The position numbers and the translations under genes are program-made. A DNA stretch of 37,239 nt from a virus, in the IMG/VR virus record IMGVR_UViG_3300020580_000032, positions 1 through 37,239 of that record; one strand, given 5' to 3'. Each line of letters starts with the position of its first letter. Within the stretch, counting starts at the first letter, position 1. The notes under the pieces are model-generated. The model made no database searches and was not told the origin of the DNA. It worked only from the letters and a program-made list of their open reading frames with translations. Below are positions 7,965 through 16,198 of this stretch, piece after piece.

Positions 7965-8110
7965 CATGGCATATCGTGTGCGATCTAGCGTCTGTAATCA
8001 CTCTTCTCGTGATGAGTGCGATGTATGCCGTGCAGAGTGGGAACGCCGCGTTAGCGGCGCCCCTCGTATTCATACTTTCCGTACTGGTTGGCATGAGCAT
8101 ATTTCATTAG
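7961..8110 (+). CDS. Possible 49-aa two-helix membrane protein, overlapping frame
   Basis: ATGA overlap with the portal stop. The frame encodes two hydrophobic segments (ASVITLLVMSAMYAV, residues 10-24, and LAAPLVFILSVLVGMSIF, residues 31-48) separated by QSGN. That hairpin topology is what a minimal holin or membrane-anchor peptide looks like. It is entirely overlapped by the zinc-binding ORF that begins at 7966 in another frame, so at least one of the two could be a shadow. The overlap start signal supports this one; its hydrophobicity could be a chance result of the other frame. Confidence 0.35.
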   Translation: MTWHIVCDLASVITLLVMSAMYAVQSGNAALAAPLVFILSVLVGMSIFH

Positions 8111-8229
8111 AACCAGTATACATCTCTAGTCCACAGGAGTTAGCGGATAAATGCAAGGAAAACGGAGTTCACAGCAAGTATCTCTTGGAGAGCCAAACGT
8201 GGCGGACGAAGAGCGGGAAGTGGATATAG
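7966..8229 (+). CDS. Small zinc-ribbon-like protein beside portal (87 aa)
   Basis: From ATG 7966 the product has CNHSSRDECDVC near the N-terminus (C10, C18, C21, with H12), then FRTGWHEHISLEPVYISSPQ and a C-terminal SKYLLESQTWRTKSGKW. The C-terminal pattern (a bound small protein ending in WRTxxxKW) is one I associate with small conserved proteins encoded next to portal genes in podophages, though I cannot name the family. A longer in-frame start at 7927 lies inside the portal gene and is unlikely. It shares 7966-8110 with a hydrophobic ORF in a different frame. Confidence 0.65.
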   Translation: MAYRVRSSVCNHSSRDECDVCRAEWERRVSGAPRIHTFRTGWHEHISLEPVYISSPQELADKCKENGVHSKYLLESQTWRTKSGKWI

Positions 8230-8471
8230 ACAGCCAGCTTGTCATTACCCTCTACAAGGGTGAGCGCGAACCACACCTTGAGTGTACCAAAGCTGGCCGA
8301 ATGACAGGCCAGATGGTTATGGGCCTAGAAGGTGCCGGGATGATGAAGATAGATAATGTGCTACGCGCGGCGCAGCTGAAAATGCGCCGTGAGGCGGGGC
8401 AGATGCAACCGCAGAACACTAAGTCAATCGAAGATCGACTAATGCAAACGGAGGAGAACTCAGGTGGGTAA
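8199..8471 (+). CDS. Small helical protein between portal and scaffold (90 aa)
   Basis: GTG 8199 has GGAG at 8187-8190, eight bases upstream, and starts MADEEREVDIDSQL; the in-frame ATG at 8151 lies deeper in the upstream gene without a better signal. The product has a beta-like start (SQLVITLYKG), a Met-rich middle (MTGQMVMGLEGAGMMKI) and a helical C-terminus (LRAAQLKMRREAGQ). The function is unknown; the location suggests a head-assembly accessory protein. Confidence 0.65.
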   Translation: MADEEREVDIDSQLVITLYKGEREPHLECTKAGRMTGQMVMGLEGAGMMKIDNVLRAAQLKMRREAGQMQPQNTKSIEDRLMQTEENSGG

Positions 8472-9117
8472 AGATGAAGTTGTTGAAACAGAGGCGCCAG
8501 CCTCTCCTGATTGGAACCAGTTCATCGAGGGTATAAATCGGCTTAATGCCAATGTGGAAGGCTTGCGCGGGGACGTTCAGCCTCGCGATCCTCCACCGGA
8601 GGATAAACCGGCGCCGAAGCGTGAAGCGCTGCCGGAGAAGCCGCTTGATGAAATGACTAATGCTGAGCTGGCGAAGTTTATTCGCGAGTCGACAGCCAAT
8701 GACATCGTCGACAAGATCCAACCTCTTCTTGCCCAATTCGGCACTAAGCAGGCGGAGCAGGAACAAGCGCAGCTTACGGAAAGTTACACACGGGAGATAG
8801 AAAGCCTAAGCGGGAAGCATAAGGACTTTGGCGACTGGAATTCGGAGATGATAGCGATCGTCGAAGAGACGCCAGGAATTACGCCTCTACGGGCTTACCA
8901 TCTTGCGCGGAGTGAGAACCCGGAGAAGGTGAAGAAGCTTGAGGAGAAGTATGCGCCGCCTAAGGCGCCTCTGGCACCTAAGCCATTCAGTATGTCTCCA
9001 TATGGAAGCAACGAGCCAGATGCACCAAAGCCACATGCCAATAAGGAAGCAGCGTTTAAGGCAGCGCTCGCGAAGGTCAATGCCAAATGGCCCGGCGTCC
9101 TAACCGGGCAAAGTTAG
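8464..9117 (+). CDS. Capsid scaffolding-type protein
   Basis: This 217-residue, charged, Pro/Glu/Lys-rich protein lies directly upstream of the major capsid gene, the usual scaffold position. A probably disordered N-terminal part (PPPEDKPAPKREALPEKP) is followed by helices including TNAELAKFIRES and a coiled-coil-like EQEQAQLTESYTREIESL (about 96-115), and a Lys-rich C-terminus ending near KVNAKWPGVLTG, which could bind the capsid shell. GTG 8464 overlaps the upstream gene by 8 bases. Scaffolds act during prohead assembly and leave before packaging. No protease is seen. Confidence 0.8.
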   Translation: MGKDEVVETEAPASPDWNQFIEGINRLNANVEGLRGDVQPRDPPPEDKPAPKREALPEKPLDEMTNAELAKFIRESTANDIVDKIQPLLAQFGTKQAEQEQAQLTESYTREIESLSGKHKDFGDWNSEMIAIVEETPGITPLRAYHLARSENPEKVKKLEEKYAPPKAPLAPKPFSMSPYGSNEPDAPKPHANKEAAFKAALAKVNAKWPGVLTGQS

Positions 9118-9133
9118 AAAGGAGTAGACTAGC

Positions 9134-10114
9134 GTGGTAAGCACAATCAGTCTTGCACTTGATGATCTTTATACAACGACATGGCAGGAACGCCTTCCCG
9201 GTGTGTCCGATAACATCTTCAATGCGGCACCATTCTGGTTCTGGTTGAAGGATAAGGGGAAGCTGAAAAGTGTACGCGGCGGGCGGATTATCGAAGAAAA
9301 CCTTGCCTACGCGCCGAATAGTACGATCGTGTGGCTCACCCGTGGCGGCTCAGTCGCTATGCAGGATTATAAGTTCCTGCAAGTTGCACAGTTTAACTGG
9401 CGATACCTGGCCGCGAATATCCTCCGGTTCGGCGTCGACGATCAGCAGAACTCGGGAAGTAACCGCATCCTCGATTGGGTTAGCGAGAAACTGGACAATA
9501 CGGAAGACAGCCTGATCACAAACCTGGAAACGGCCTTAGCGGGCGGTTCCGGCGCCGCCTCTAATCAGATCGATGGCCTTCAGTTCCTAGTTCCAGACAC
9601 TGCTAACGTTGCTAGCGCCTCATTCAATGCCGGAGGCATTGATCCTAGCGTGAACACTTGGTGGCAAAATCAGGCCATCACAATGGCTGGCCTTAGCTTT
9701 GCCGTGAATGGTATACCGGTCATGCGGACGCTTTTGCACAATTGCATGAACAACCGCAAGATGGATGCGCCGGATATCATCCTAAATGACCAGAGCACCT
9801 ATGAGTTTTACGAAGACGCAGTCCTCCCGTACTATCGGATCGGGAACAACAAGCTAGCGGACGCCGGGTTCGATAGCCAGAGCTTTAAGGGTATCCCGAT
9901 GGTATGGAGCCCGTCGATCACGCAGCGGCAGTATTTTTTGAATACTCGGTTCCTCAAGTTCATCTACGATCCTGGCCGGTATTTCGAAATGACAAGCTGG
10001 AAGGAGATCCCACAGCAGGTCGAAGATCGGGCGGCGCAGATCTCGCTTGCGTGTTCGTTTACGACGAACCGGCGGCGCGTGATGGGCGTCATGGACACGA
10101 TCAACACACCGTAA
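9134..10114 (+). CDS. Major capsid protein
   Basis: The 326-residue protein is expected to adopt the HK97 fold and form the icosahedral shell. GTG 9134 follows AAAGGAG (ending 9124) at 9 bases, a strong site fitting a highly expressed gene. Features typical of podovirus capsid proteins include an N-arm LYTTTWQERLPGVSDNIF, RGGRIIEENLAYAP, and a C-terminal P-domain-like SFKGIPMVWSPSITQRQYFLN and a final SLACSFTTNRRRVMGVM. The order scaffold, capsid, decoration supports this. No N-terminal cleavage region of the delta-domain type is obvious, consistent with a separate scaffold. Confidence 0.92.
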   Translation: MVSTISLALDDLYTTTWQERLPGVSDNIFNAAPFWFWLKDKGKLKSVRGGRIIEENLAYAPNSTIVWLTRGGSVAMQDYKFLQVAQFNWRYLAANILRFGVDDQQNSGSNRILDWVSEKLDNTEDSLITNLETALAGGSGAASNQIDGLQFLVPDTANVASASFNAGGIDPSVNTWWQNQAITMAGLSFAVNGIPVMRTLLHNCMNNRKMDAPDIILNDQSTYEFYEDAVLPYYRIGNNKLADAGFDSQSFKGIPMVWSPSITQRQYFLNTRFLKFIYDPGRYFEMTSWKEIPQQVEDRAAQISLACSFTTNRRRVMGVMDTINTP

Positions 10115-10125
10115 GGAGGTAGGCT

Positions 10126-10590
10126 ATGGCAGCTACGGTTAGTAAAGGGTTCCTTCAAAGCTTCAAAGCGGCCCTGACAGATATTGACACTGTGGCAATG
10201 GAGCCGTTAGGAGCCATTCGGAACACAGACAATGCGGTCTATAAGTACGTTAAGTTTAGCGGGACCACGGCGCATGTCGTAGGCGACCCGGTTGGTTATG
10301 TCTTAACTGATCTTAGTGGGCAGACAGTCGACGGAGCGTCTGGCACGATCGGCGCCGGCGTCGTGGTAGCACCTGTGATCGCATCCGGAACCGTACAGTT
10401 TGGTTGGATACAAATTGGAGGTGTCTGCACCGTCAATAACGTCACCGCGGCCTCAGCTGGTCTTGAGTTAAAGATGGCGGCGACGAAGACGCTGGTCGCG
10501 AAGGCAGCAGCAACCGATCCGGCCTTAGGGATCAACCTGACGATCCTAGCTGGGGCGTCCGGTCCCGTCTTTCTCATTGCTCCATACTAA
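10126..10590 (+). CDS. Head decoration-like protein
   Basis: ATG 10126 has GGAGG 5-9 bases upstream. The 154-residue protein is almost wholly beta (YKYVKFSGTTAHVVGDPVGY, GTVQFGWIQIGGVCTV, LVAKAAATDPALGINLTI) and resembles the small beta-tulip decoration or cement proteins that follow capsid genes in many phages. It would sit on the outer capsid surface and stabilise it. No signal peptide or enzyme motif is visible. Confidence 0.75.
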   Translation: MAATVSKGFLQSFKAALTDIDTVAMEPLGAIRNTDNAVYKYVKFSGTTAHVVGDPVGYVLTDLSGQTVDGASGTIGAGVVVAPVIASGTVQFGWIQIGGVCTVNNVTAASAGLELKMAATKTLVAKAAATDPALGINLTILAGASGPVFLIAPY

Positions 10591-10602
10591 GGAGCGTAGC
10601 TC

Positions 10603-10932
10603 GTGGCGGATACAATCACAGTCACGCTCGATCAGCGGACGCCTATGCGGATGGCTAGCGCGCCGTTCGGGCTTATCTCCGGCGTCTGCAACCTTTCGGC
10701 TTATACTGCAGCGAAGGTGCCACTAACTGGCATTACTGGCCTCTTCAACCAGAACGCCACCGTTCGTGTTGTCGCCGATGGCGTCTCTAGCCTCGGTTAT
10801 CACGTACGTTGGAGCCCGGCTGATAAGGCGTTTCGGGCGTATCAGAGCCTAACGGCGGCGGCGGACACACAAGTAGCCGATGCAACCAATGTCGGCGTCT
10901 TTGGCTTTCATGCATTTGGACAACTGGGATGA
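10603..10932 (+). CDS. Small structural protein after decoration gene (109 aa)
   Basis: GTG 10603 follows AAGGAG at 8 bases. The product is beta-rich with Gly/Ala (PFGLISGVCNLSAYTAAK, SLGYHVRWSPADKAFRAYQS, NVGVFGFHAFGQLG). I think it is a conserved head-associated protein, perhaps a second decoration or completion protein, but I cannot name a family. It ends in ATGA overlap with the next gene. Confidence 0.7.
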   Translation: MADTITVTLDQRTPMRMASAPFGLISGVCNLSAYTAAKVPLTGITGLFNQNATVRVVADGVSSLGYHVRWSPADKAFRAYQSLTAAADTQVADATNVGVFGFHAFGQLG

Positions 10933-11249
10933 ACGAAGACGAAGTTTGGGATAGCGCTCTCGATGCAGTGACTGCGTCACTGGGAGATATCGAAAGCAGC
11001 GTACATGGTGTTATGCCGACGGCCTCTTGGCTGGAGGTAGTTCGTATGCGTATCAGCGCATTGCGCAAGCAGCCGGAGGTAGATATGACAGGTGAGTTGC
11101 TGGATAGAGTAGCGGCGGTTGAAGCAGAACTCGTATTGCTAAAACAAGCAATGCTTGATATGCATAACGCTATCGTCGATGCGACTTCACACAAGAATAT
11201 GCAAGCGAACGTCGCTGAGCTGGGGCCCAAGCCGACACCGGAGGCGTAG
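10929..11249 (+). CDS. Small helical/coiled-coil protein (106 aa)
   Basis: ATGA overlap with the previous gene. The N-terminal half is helical and acidic (NEDEVWDSALDAVTAS) and residues 55-85 form a probable coiled coil (LLDRVAAVEAELVLLKQAMLDMHNAI). The tail is Pro/Glu-rich. It may be a head-completion or tail-chaperone-like protein between the head and connector genes; the function is not recognised. Confidence 0.65.
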   Translation: MNEDEVWDSALDAVTASLGDIESSVHGVMPTASWLEVVRMRISALRKQPEVDMTGELLDRVAAVEAELVLLKQAMLDMHNAIVDATSHKNMQANVAELGPKPTPEA

Positions 11250-11255
11250 CCAAAG

Positions 11256-11987
11256 GTGGGTATTCTGACGCTGAATGATATGCTGACCGAAATTCGGTCA
11301 GGTCTGGGTAATCGTAACGACGCTGGTGTGAGTACGGTAGCGCTTACCAATGCGATTAACCTTGCACAACAGCGTATCTCGCGTAAATGGCTATGGAAAG
11401 ACTTGAAGCAGCTTTTCCTCGCGCAAATGAGCTTCACAGGTAATCCAGCCGTTGACAAGTATCTGTCGGTACCGACTGGCACGAAGACGATACATAGCTT
11501 CGTGCTACTCGACACAAGCGCTGGCATAGCTAGTCTTGGCCAGAGCCAAAAGGTCATTCAAGTACCTTGGCGGTGGTTTGATAACGCTTATCCGAGCCCG
11601 GAGTGGCTTGTGCCTGGGTGGCCCTCACGTTACGCATGGTGGGGACAGTTCATCGTCATGGTTCCGCCGCCGTTTCAACAGTTCACAGCGCAGCTTCGTT
11701 GCACAGTCGCGCCTATACCATTTGTATCAGCAAACCTAGGTCAGACGAGCGTCTTTCAGGAGAAAGATGATATTCTCATTAATTGGACGCTGGGATACAA
11801 ATGGCGAAGCTATGGGCGGCTTGATCGAGCTACGTATCACGAAAACCTAGTTGATGGCCTAGTCAATGAAGCCATCGAGCATGACGATAGTCAGCCCGAC
11901 CTTGAGATTAGCCATGATATCGGTCAGGTGCCACCGATAGCAAATACGCCGTACTGGTCTAACCCGTTCATTGCACAGCAGCCCTGA
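11256..11987 (+). CDS. Head-tail adaptor (connector) protein
   Basis: GTG 11256 is preceded by a short A-rich stretch after GGAGG further upstream. The 243-residue protein begins with LTLNDMLTEIRSGLGNRND and INLAQQRISRKWLWKDLKQL, the helical start typical of podovirus adaptor proteins of the P22 gp4 type, which bind below the portal. The middle is beta-rich (KYLSVPTGTKTIHSFVLLD) and the end contains a helical ILINWTLGYKWRSYGRLDRA. Context between head genes and tail hub supports a connector role. Confidence 0.8.
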   Translation: MGILTLNDMLTEIRSGLGNRNDAGVSTVALTNAINLAQQRISRKWLWKDLKQLFLAQMSFTGNPAVDKYLSVPTGTKTIHSFVLLDTSAGIASLGQSQKVIQVPWRWFDNAYPSPEWLVPGWPSRYAWWGQFIVMVPPPFQQFTAQLRCTVAPIPFVSANLGQTSVFQEKDDILINWTLGYKWRSYGRLDRATYHENLVDGLVNEAIEHDDSQPDLEISHDIGQVPPIANTPYWSNPFIAQQP

Positions 11988-12634
11988 TGGTAACAAAGCC
12001 GCCGCCTCCGCCAGTCATTACACTAGCCGTACCAGTGCTGGGCTGGTATAGTGTCCAGTCTGGCGGGTTGCAGACAAGCCAATTCCTGAGCATTCCTAAT
12101 GCGAGCTACCTTAGCTCCCCAGATGGCATGAATGATGGTCTTGTAGGTGTGGCCGACGGGGCCCTTGCACATCTAGCCGGCATTGCGGCCACGATGGACG
12201 GCGGCCAAAACCTCATTATGTGGGATGCTGATGCGTTAGATGTGCCAGATGGTGTTACTATTTGGAACCCGTATCCGTCACTTGGAACGCCAGGACGGTG
12301 GATCGCGCAGATACAGCCGCGCGCGAATGTGAGCCTAATAGTCGCGACTGGAGCGATTATTCAACTATCTCCGGCTACTGAGCTGGTTTCCGTGCGAAAA
12401 CAGACGCCTAGTCCGACGACGATACTACTCCCGACTATGGTGAATGCAAATCTGGGCCAGACTGTGGAAATAGCAGACGTTAATGGCGTGTCCGCCGCTT
12501 TTCCGATAACAGTGACAAACACGGATGGAGCGCTTATCGGTCCGATAACGCTAGCGTCAAACGTTGATGTGATCAATGCTAATGGTGCAACGCATAGCTA
12601 CACGCCGGATGGCGTTGGCTGGGTTAGAGGATGA
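11987..12634 (+). CDS. Tail/appendage protein with C-terminal beta domain
   Basis: ATG overlaps the adaptor stop (TGATG). After a proline run (KPPPPPVI) the 215-residue protein is beta-rich, and its last ~80 residues (TELVSVRKQT, PTTILLPTMVNANLGQTVEI, ATHSYTPDGVGWV) match a module I know from the ends of phage tail fibre and needle-type proteins. It may be a trimeric appendage on the tail or adaptor ring. No catalytic residues are evident. Confidence 0.7.
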   Translation: MVTKPPPPPVITLAVPVLGWYSVQSGGLQTSQFLSIPNASYLSSPDGMNDGLVGVADGALAHLAGIAATMDGGQNLIMWDADALDVPDGVTIWNPYPSLGTPGRWIAQIQPRANVSLIVATGAIIQLSPATELVSVRKQTPSPTTILLPTMVNANLGQTVEIADVNGVSAAFPITVTNTDGALIGPITLASNVDVINANGATHSYTPDGVGWVRG

Positions 12635-12882
12635 GTAAAATGACTGATATGAAAGGTATGGGACGCGGCACCGCAGGTGGTCACTATCCCGAGGAGCATC
12701 TGTATAAGAAGGCGCCGAAACGCCCGCGCGGAGCGCAGGGCATGACACAGACGCGTGGTTCACGCGTTCAGCCGAATGTATCGCACCCGCCTAAAGCGGG
12801 AAAGAAGGTACATGGAAAGGCCCTCGTGATGGCCCTAAAGGGGGTGGCAAATAGGAAGCATGCGCATGATGGAAGCAAATAG
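12631..12882 (+). CDS. Small basic protein (83 aa)
   Basis: ATGA overlap with the upstream gene. The product is rich in Lys, Arg, Gly and His (KKAPKRPRGAQG, KAGKKVHGKALVMALKGV, NRKHAHDGSK). It is probably disordered in its first 50 residues with one short helix at the end. It could be a DNA-associated or assembly protein packaged in the head; this rests on charge only. Confidence 0.6.
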   Translation: MSKMTDMKGMGRGTAGGHYPEEHLYKKAPKRPRGAQGMTQTRGSRVQPNVSHPPKAGKKVHGKALVMALKGVANRKHAHDGSK

Positions 12883-12891
12883 GCGTAGCCT

Positions 12892-13638
12892 ATGAGCTTC
12901 ACCTTCTTCGAGACGTGGGACACAGCATATGAGGGTGAGCCAGCTGATAATGAGAATATCAACCTCGGCGCCGGCCGGATACGCGCGCTCAAAACAGACA
13001 TCCATCAACGGCTGGTAATTGACCACTCGTGGAACGGCGACGGTAATGACGGGAAGCATAGCCAGGTTACGCTTCGGCCGGCGCCAGATGGTGCCAAGAT
13101 ACTCGACGCCGGGGATGGCATGCTATTTGCGAATAAGCATGCTGGCACAGGTAGGGCGGAGCTTTGGTATCAAGATGACGCGCAGAACCTCATTCAGATT
13201 ACGAACAACGGCGCGATCAATGTACAGTTCTTTCCATCTGGTACGGTGTTACCATTCATCCAGGCAGCTGCCCCAACTGGATGGGTACAAATTGTCGGCT
13301 TAAATGATCAAGTGCTCCGCACAACAAACGGCGCGGGTGCAGGTGGTGGTGGTTCATGGACGATTAGTGGCCTCTCGGCCGCTACGTCAGTAGCCGGTCA
13401 TGCGCTGAACCAAGGTGAAATACCCAGTCATACACACAACGTGAGTGCGGTTACTTCTACCGGAGGTACTGTTGGGTTTAACTCTGGTAACTCCATTTTC
13501 CTCGGCCAGTTTGCTATAACCAGTGATGGGGGAACGGGTGGAAATGCTGCACACACTCATGGCGCCAACACTAGTGTATCTGCTGATGGAACTTGGCGAC
13601 CCGCGTATGTCAACACTATCGTGTGTAGTAAACAATGA
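12892..13638 (+). CDS. Tail collar-domain fibre protein
   Basis: The 248-residue protein has an N-terminal attachment part (WDTAYEGEPADNENIN), then a collar-type C-terminal domain: VQFFPSGTVLPFIQAAAPTG (111-130), Gly-rich NGAGAGGGGSW, and two HxH motifs (H180/H182 in IPSHTHN and H221/H223 in AAHTHG), ending WRPAYVNTIVCSK. In T4 gp12-like fibres paired HxH histidines bind metal along the trimer axis. It is therefore a likely short fibre or receptor-binding protein. It ends in ATGA overlap with the next gene. Confidence 0.8.
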   Translation: MSFTFFETWDTAYEGEPADNENINLGAGRIRALKTDIHQRLVIDHSWNGDGNDGKHSQVTLRPAPDGAKILDAGDGMLFANKHAGTGRAELWYQDDAQNLIQITNNGAINVQFFPSGTVLPFIQAAAPTGWVQIVGLNDQVLRTTNGAGAGGGGSWTISGLSAATSVAGHALNQGEIPSHTHNVSAVTSTGGTVGFNSGNSIFLGQFAITSDGGTGGNAAHTHGANTSVSADGTWRPAYVNTIVCSKQ

Positions 13639-13997
13639 CAGCATGGGATTGTGCCAAATGCCCACGGCATGCCAGGATAGCTGAAGGCGGGTGTCCGGCA
13701 TGGTGGGAGACTGTGCAGACGAATATAGAAAGTGGGGCGGTTACTGTCTGGAAGGAATGTGCCTGGATACAGATGCCGGTGTACTTAATCGAAGTCATTA
13801 AGGCGAGTAATCGTCCAGCGGCGGCGGTGGAAAGTACACGGAACGAGATCGCAGAAGGCTTCGGCCGACTTGTGGAGGTAATGCGTGAAGCTCCCCATCA
13901 GCTTTCCAAACCTCGTGATCAACGACGCGAACGTCCAGACCCTTCAACGCGTATTCCAGGACCTTACGAGAAGCCTACAAGAGATCGCGGGTGCTAA
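13635..13997 (+). CDS. Small Cys-containing protein, overlapping next gene by 113 bases
   Basis: ATGA overlap with the fibre gene. The 120-residue product starts with a Cys/Trp-rich part (CAKC at 6-9, C20, W23/W24, C42, W44) followed by a hydrophobic helix (MPVYLIEVIKASN) and a helical EVMREAPHQLSKP. From 13885 on the same DNA encodes the next gene in another frame, and the last ~38 residues here (RDQRRERPDPSTRIP) look like low-complexity read-through. The N-terminal part looks real. A membrane-linked or lysis function is possible but not shown. Confidence 0.5.
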   Translation: MTAWDCAKCPRHARIAEGGCPAWWETVQTNIESGAVTVWKECAWIQMPVYLIEVIKASNRPAAAVESTRNEIAEGFGRLVEVMREAPHQLSKPRDQRRERPDPSTRIPGPYEKPTRDRGC

Positions 13998-14139
13998 TAA
14001 TTTCCCGGATCAGGGAGCCACAGGCTCTCGGCCGAAGGCTCAGCTAACCATTGGTCAGACGTACTTCGACACGACGCTTGGGAAGCCCGTTTGGTGGCGT
14101 GGAAGCGTTTGGGTTGACGCCACAGGAACGCCCGCTTAA
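13885..14139 (+). CDS. Small tail-associated protein (84 aa)
   Basis: GTG 13885 has GGAGG at 13874-13878, 6 bases upstream. The protein has a helical N-terminal half (NVQTLQRVFQDLTRSLQEI) and the closing pattern IGQTYFDTTLGKPVWWRGS followed by WVDATGTPA, which I recognise from the ends of many phage tail proteins. It ends TAATG, coupling it to the tail hub gene. Confidence 0.75.
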   Translation: MKLPISFPNLVINDANVQTLQRVFQDLTRSLQEIAGANNFPDQGATGSRPKAQLTIGQTYFDTTLGKPVWWRGSVWVDATGTPA

Positions 14140-16196
14140 TGGCCCAGAGCCTTCCCGGCCCGCTTGACCCAACGCTGCCGCAAGACTATGAGCGAGAGCG
14201 CTTAAACGCGTTCGATGCCGGCGTCAACTATGCGGTGGAGCCGTCAAACCTACCAACTAACTCGCTTAGTGAGGCTGAGAACCTTTATTGGTTTGATGGA
14301 CAGATCTTGGTGGATACGGGCTACGGCCCCTTTGGTCCACCGGTCGCCGGCCAGCCACAGCTGGCCTATCAGGTTTACTATCCCGACGGGACGAGTGAGC
14401 TTTTACTTGTCACAACAGCGTCTGTTTATCGGCTTCTGGGCGGCAATACGCCGCAGTGGCAATACGTCCACTACAGTGGACCGAGCACAATTACGACTGC
14501 GATCGCTGCAAGCGGTCAGGCCGTTATTGTCGTTAGTAATCCCGCAGGGATTGTCGCTGGTACTGCCCTCAAAGTCCCGTTAAGCAACGGTATCCTAACC
14601 CCGTTCGTAGTCCTAAGCGTAGCCGGGCCTACCGTTACACTCACGACAAACATACCGGCGCCGGGTATTAATGCCAACGCGGGCGTCTCCGTCGTCAATG
14701 TGATACCTACATTAACCATAGCGGCAGCAGCCGGGGCAACATCGCTAACGCTAAGCTCAATACAGGGTATAGCTATCGGATCTAAGCTCGGTCTTGCACT
14801 AAGTAATGGACAACAGTGGCAGTTCATAGTTGGTGGTATAGCCGGGTCGGTGGTCACAGCAACAACGGCTTGTCCTGCGCCAGGCGCCAACTTGGGCGCT
14901 CAAGTCGTAATTGCGCCGGCCCTTGCCGGAAACCTAAACGTTCAGGTGTCTGCGGTTGTATTTCCGGCGATCGGGTGGGTGATCATTTCAAACGGTGAGG
15001 ACCCGATCTCTTACTACTTCCAGGGCGTGCTGGCGACACTGCCAGGGTTGCCTAATGGCACAACGTGTCGTGCCATGAACGTTTTCCATGAGCAGCTCAT
15101 TCTCCTTAATACGACAGAGAATGGTATGGACTTGCCGCAGCAGGTCCGGGCGAGTGATCAGGGCGATCCGACTGGATGGACGCCGGGTCAGAACGGTATA
15201 GCCGCGATTTATCCGCTCGTAGATACTGAGGATTTTATCCTCGCCGCCAATTTACTTGGCCCGTGGATGATTATCTATCGTGAAACCACGATTATGCGCT
15301 GTACGTATCTGGGCCTGCCTAACCAAACGTTATTCTTCGAATATATGATCTATGGTGAGGGAATTCAGAGCCAGGGGAGCGTAGCAGAGCTGGGTGAGAC
15401 GCATTTCATCGTCGGTACGCAGAATATCTATACCTATGATGGAGGCTACGCCCTTGTTCCCGTTGGGAACAATGTCTTCGCACGCCTACTTAGTGCTAAA
15501 GGAGAGTTAAACGCGCAGGCGAAGCAGACCATCTTCACGCAGTATGTAGGGGAGAACGATGAAGTCCTTTTATTCTACCCAGCAGGGACTCAAACGCTGC
15601 CGGGTAGCGTTTTACGATGCAGCTTGGAAAAGAACGCTTGGTATCATCGAACCTTCCCCGACACGTTCGTCAGTGCAGGTTACTTCCTACCGCTTCTAAC
15701 AACTACGTGGGCAAGTGCTGTTGGCACTTGGGCACAGAATACCACTGCCTGGGACAGTCGGGTGTTTTTGCTCAATGCGCCGGTCTTGATCCTGTGCGCG
15801 CCCGCTAAGCAGAGCACCTTCGTATATGACTACACGACAAAGACGGACAATGGTGCGGTCATTCCATGGTCAATGGCAATGAAGGACATGGGGCGTGGCG
15901 ATGCGATCGAGCGGTGGGATAGCATCTTATTCTATGGCCAGGGGAACGGTATTACTGTTCAGTTTGCCCTTGACCCTCCGTTTGATACGGACCCGAGCGC
16001 GCCAGTGACGGTATATACGACTATGACGGATGCGAATGGGTTGCCAATGACATTGAACTTCGGCGCCGGCCTAAGCCGTCAGCGGCTTACCTTCGACAAC
16101 GCATCGACGTATATTCGTATTCGTCTGAGCGGTGCAGATCCAAGCTTTAGTTTAGTCTATGCGGAGATGTGGTCAAGCTTTGAGAGTGAATATTAG
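14139..16196 (+). CDS. Tail hub / DNA-stabilisation protein (P22 gp10-like)
   Basis: The 685-residue protein resembles the beta-propeller tail hub of short-tailed phages that plugs the portal and retains packaged DNA. The N-terminal LNAFDAGVNYAVEPSNLP with LSEAENLYWFDGQ is typical. Residues about 105-275 form an Ala/Val/Thr-rich insert with repeated beta units (ITTAIAASGQAVIVVSNPAG and LTIAAAAGATSLTLSSIQG are two similar copies). The C-terminal part has propeller-like blades (IYTYDGGYALVPVGN, YIRIRLSGADPSFSL). The inserted tandem domain looks like an addition to the usual fold. It begins on the upstream stop (TAATG). Confidence 0.8.
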   Translation: MAQSLPGPLDPTLPQDYERERLNAFDAGVNYAVEPSNLPTNSLSEAENLYWFDGQILVDTGYGPFGPPVAGQPQLAYQVYYPDGTSELLLVTTASVYRLLGGNTPQWQYVHYSGPSTITTAIAASGQAVIVVSNPAGIVAGTALKVPLSNGILTPFVVLSVAGPTVTLTTNIPAPGINANAGVSVVNVIPTLTIAAAAGATSLTLSSIQGIAIGSKLGLALSNGQQWQFIVGGIAGSVVTATTACPAPGANLGAQVVIAPALAGNLNVQVSAVVFPAIGWVIISNGEDPISYYFQGVLATLPGLPNGTTCRAMNVFHEQLILLNTTENGMDLPQQVRASDQGDPTGWTPGQNGIAAIYPLVDTEDFILAANLLGPWMIIYRETTIMRCTYLGLPNQTLFFEYMIYGEGIQSQGSVAELGETHFIVGTQNIYTYDGGYALVPVGNNVFARLLSAKGELNAQAKQTIFTQYVGENDEVLLFYPAGTQTLPGSVLRCSLEKNAWYHRTFPDTFVSAGYFLPLLTTTWASAVGTWAQNTTAWDSRVFLLNAPVLILCAPAKQSTFVYDYTTKTDNGAVIPWSMAMKDMGRGDAIERWDSILFYGQGNGITVQFALDPPFDTDPSAPVTVYTTMTDANGLPMTLNFGAGLSRQRLTFDNASTYIRIRLSGADPSFSLVYAEMWSSFESEY

Positions 16197-16198
16197 GT

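Noticed and set aside
10787-11557. 256-codon - strand frame crossing three + strand structural genes
   Set aside because: It is antisense to coupled genes with good motifs; composition is Ser/Arg/Cys-rich as in shadows, and no ribosome site is seen.
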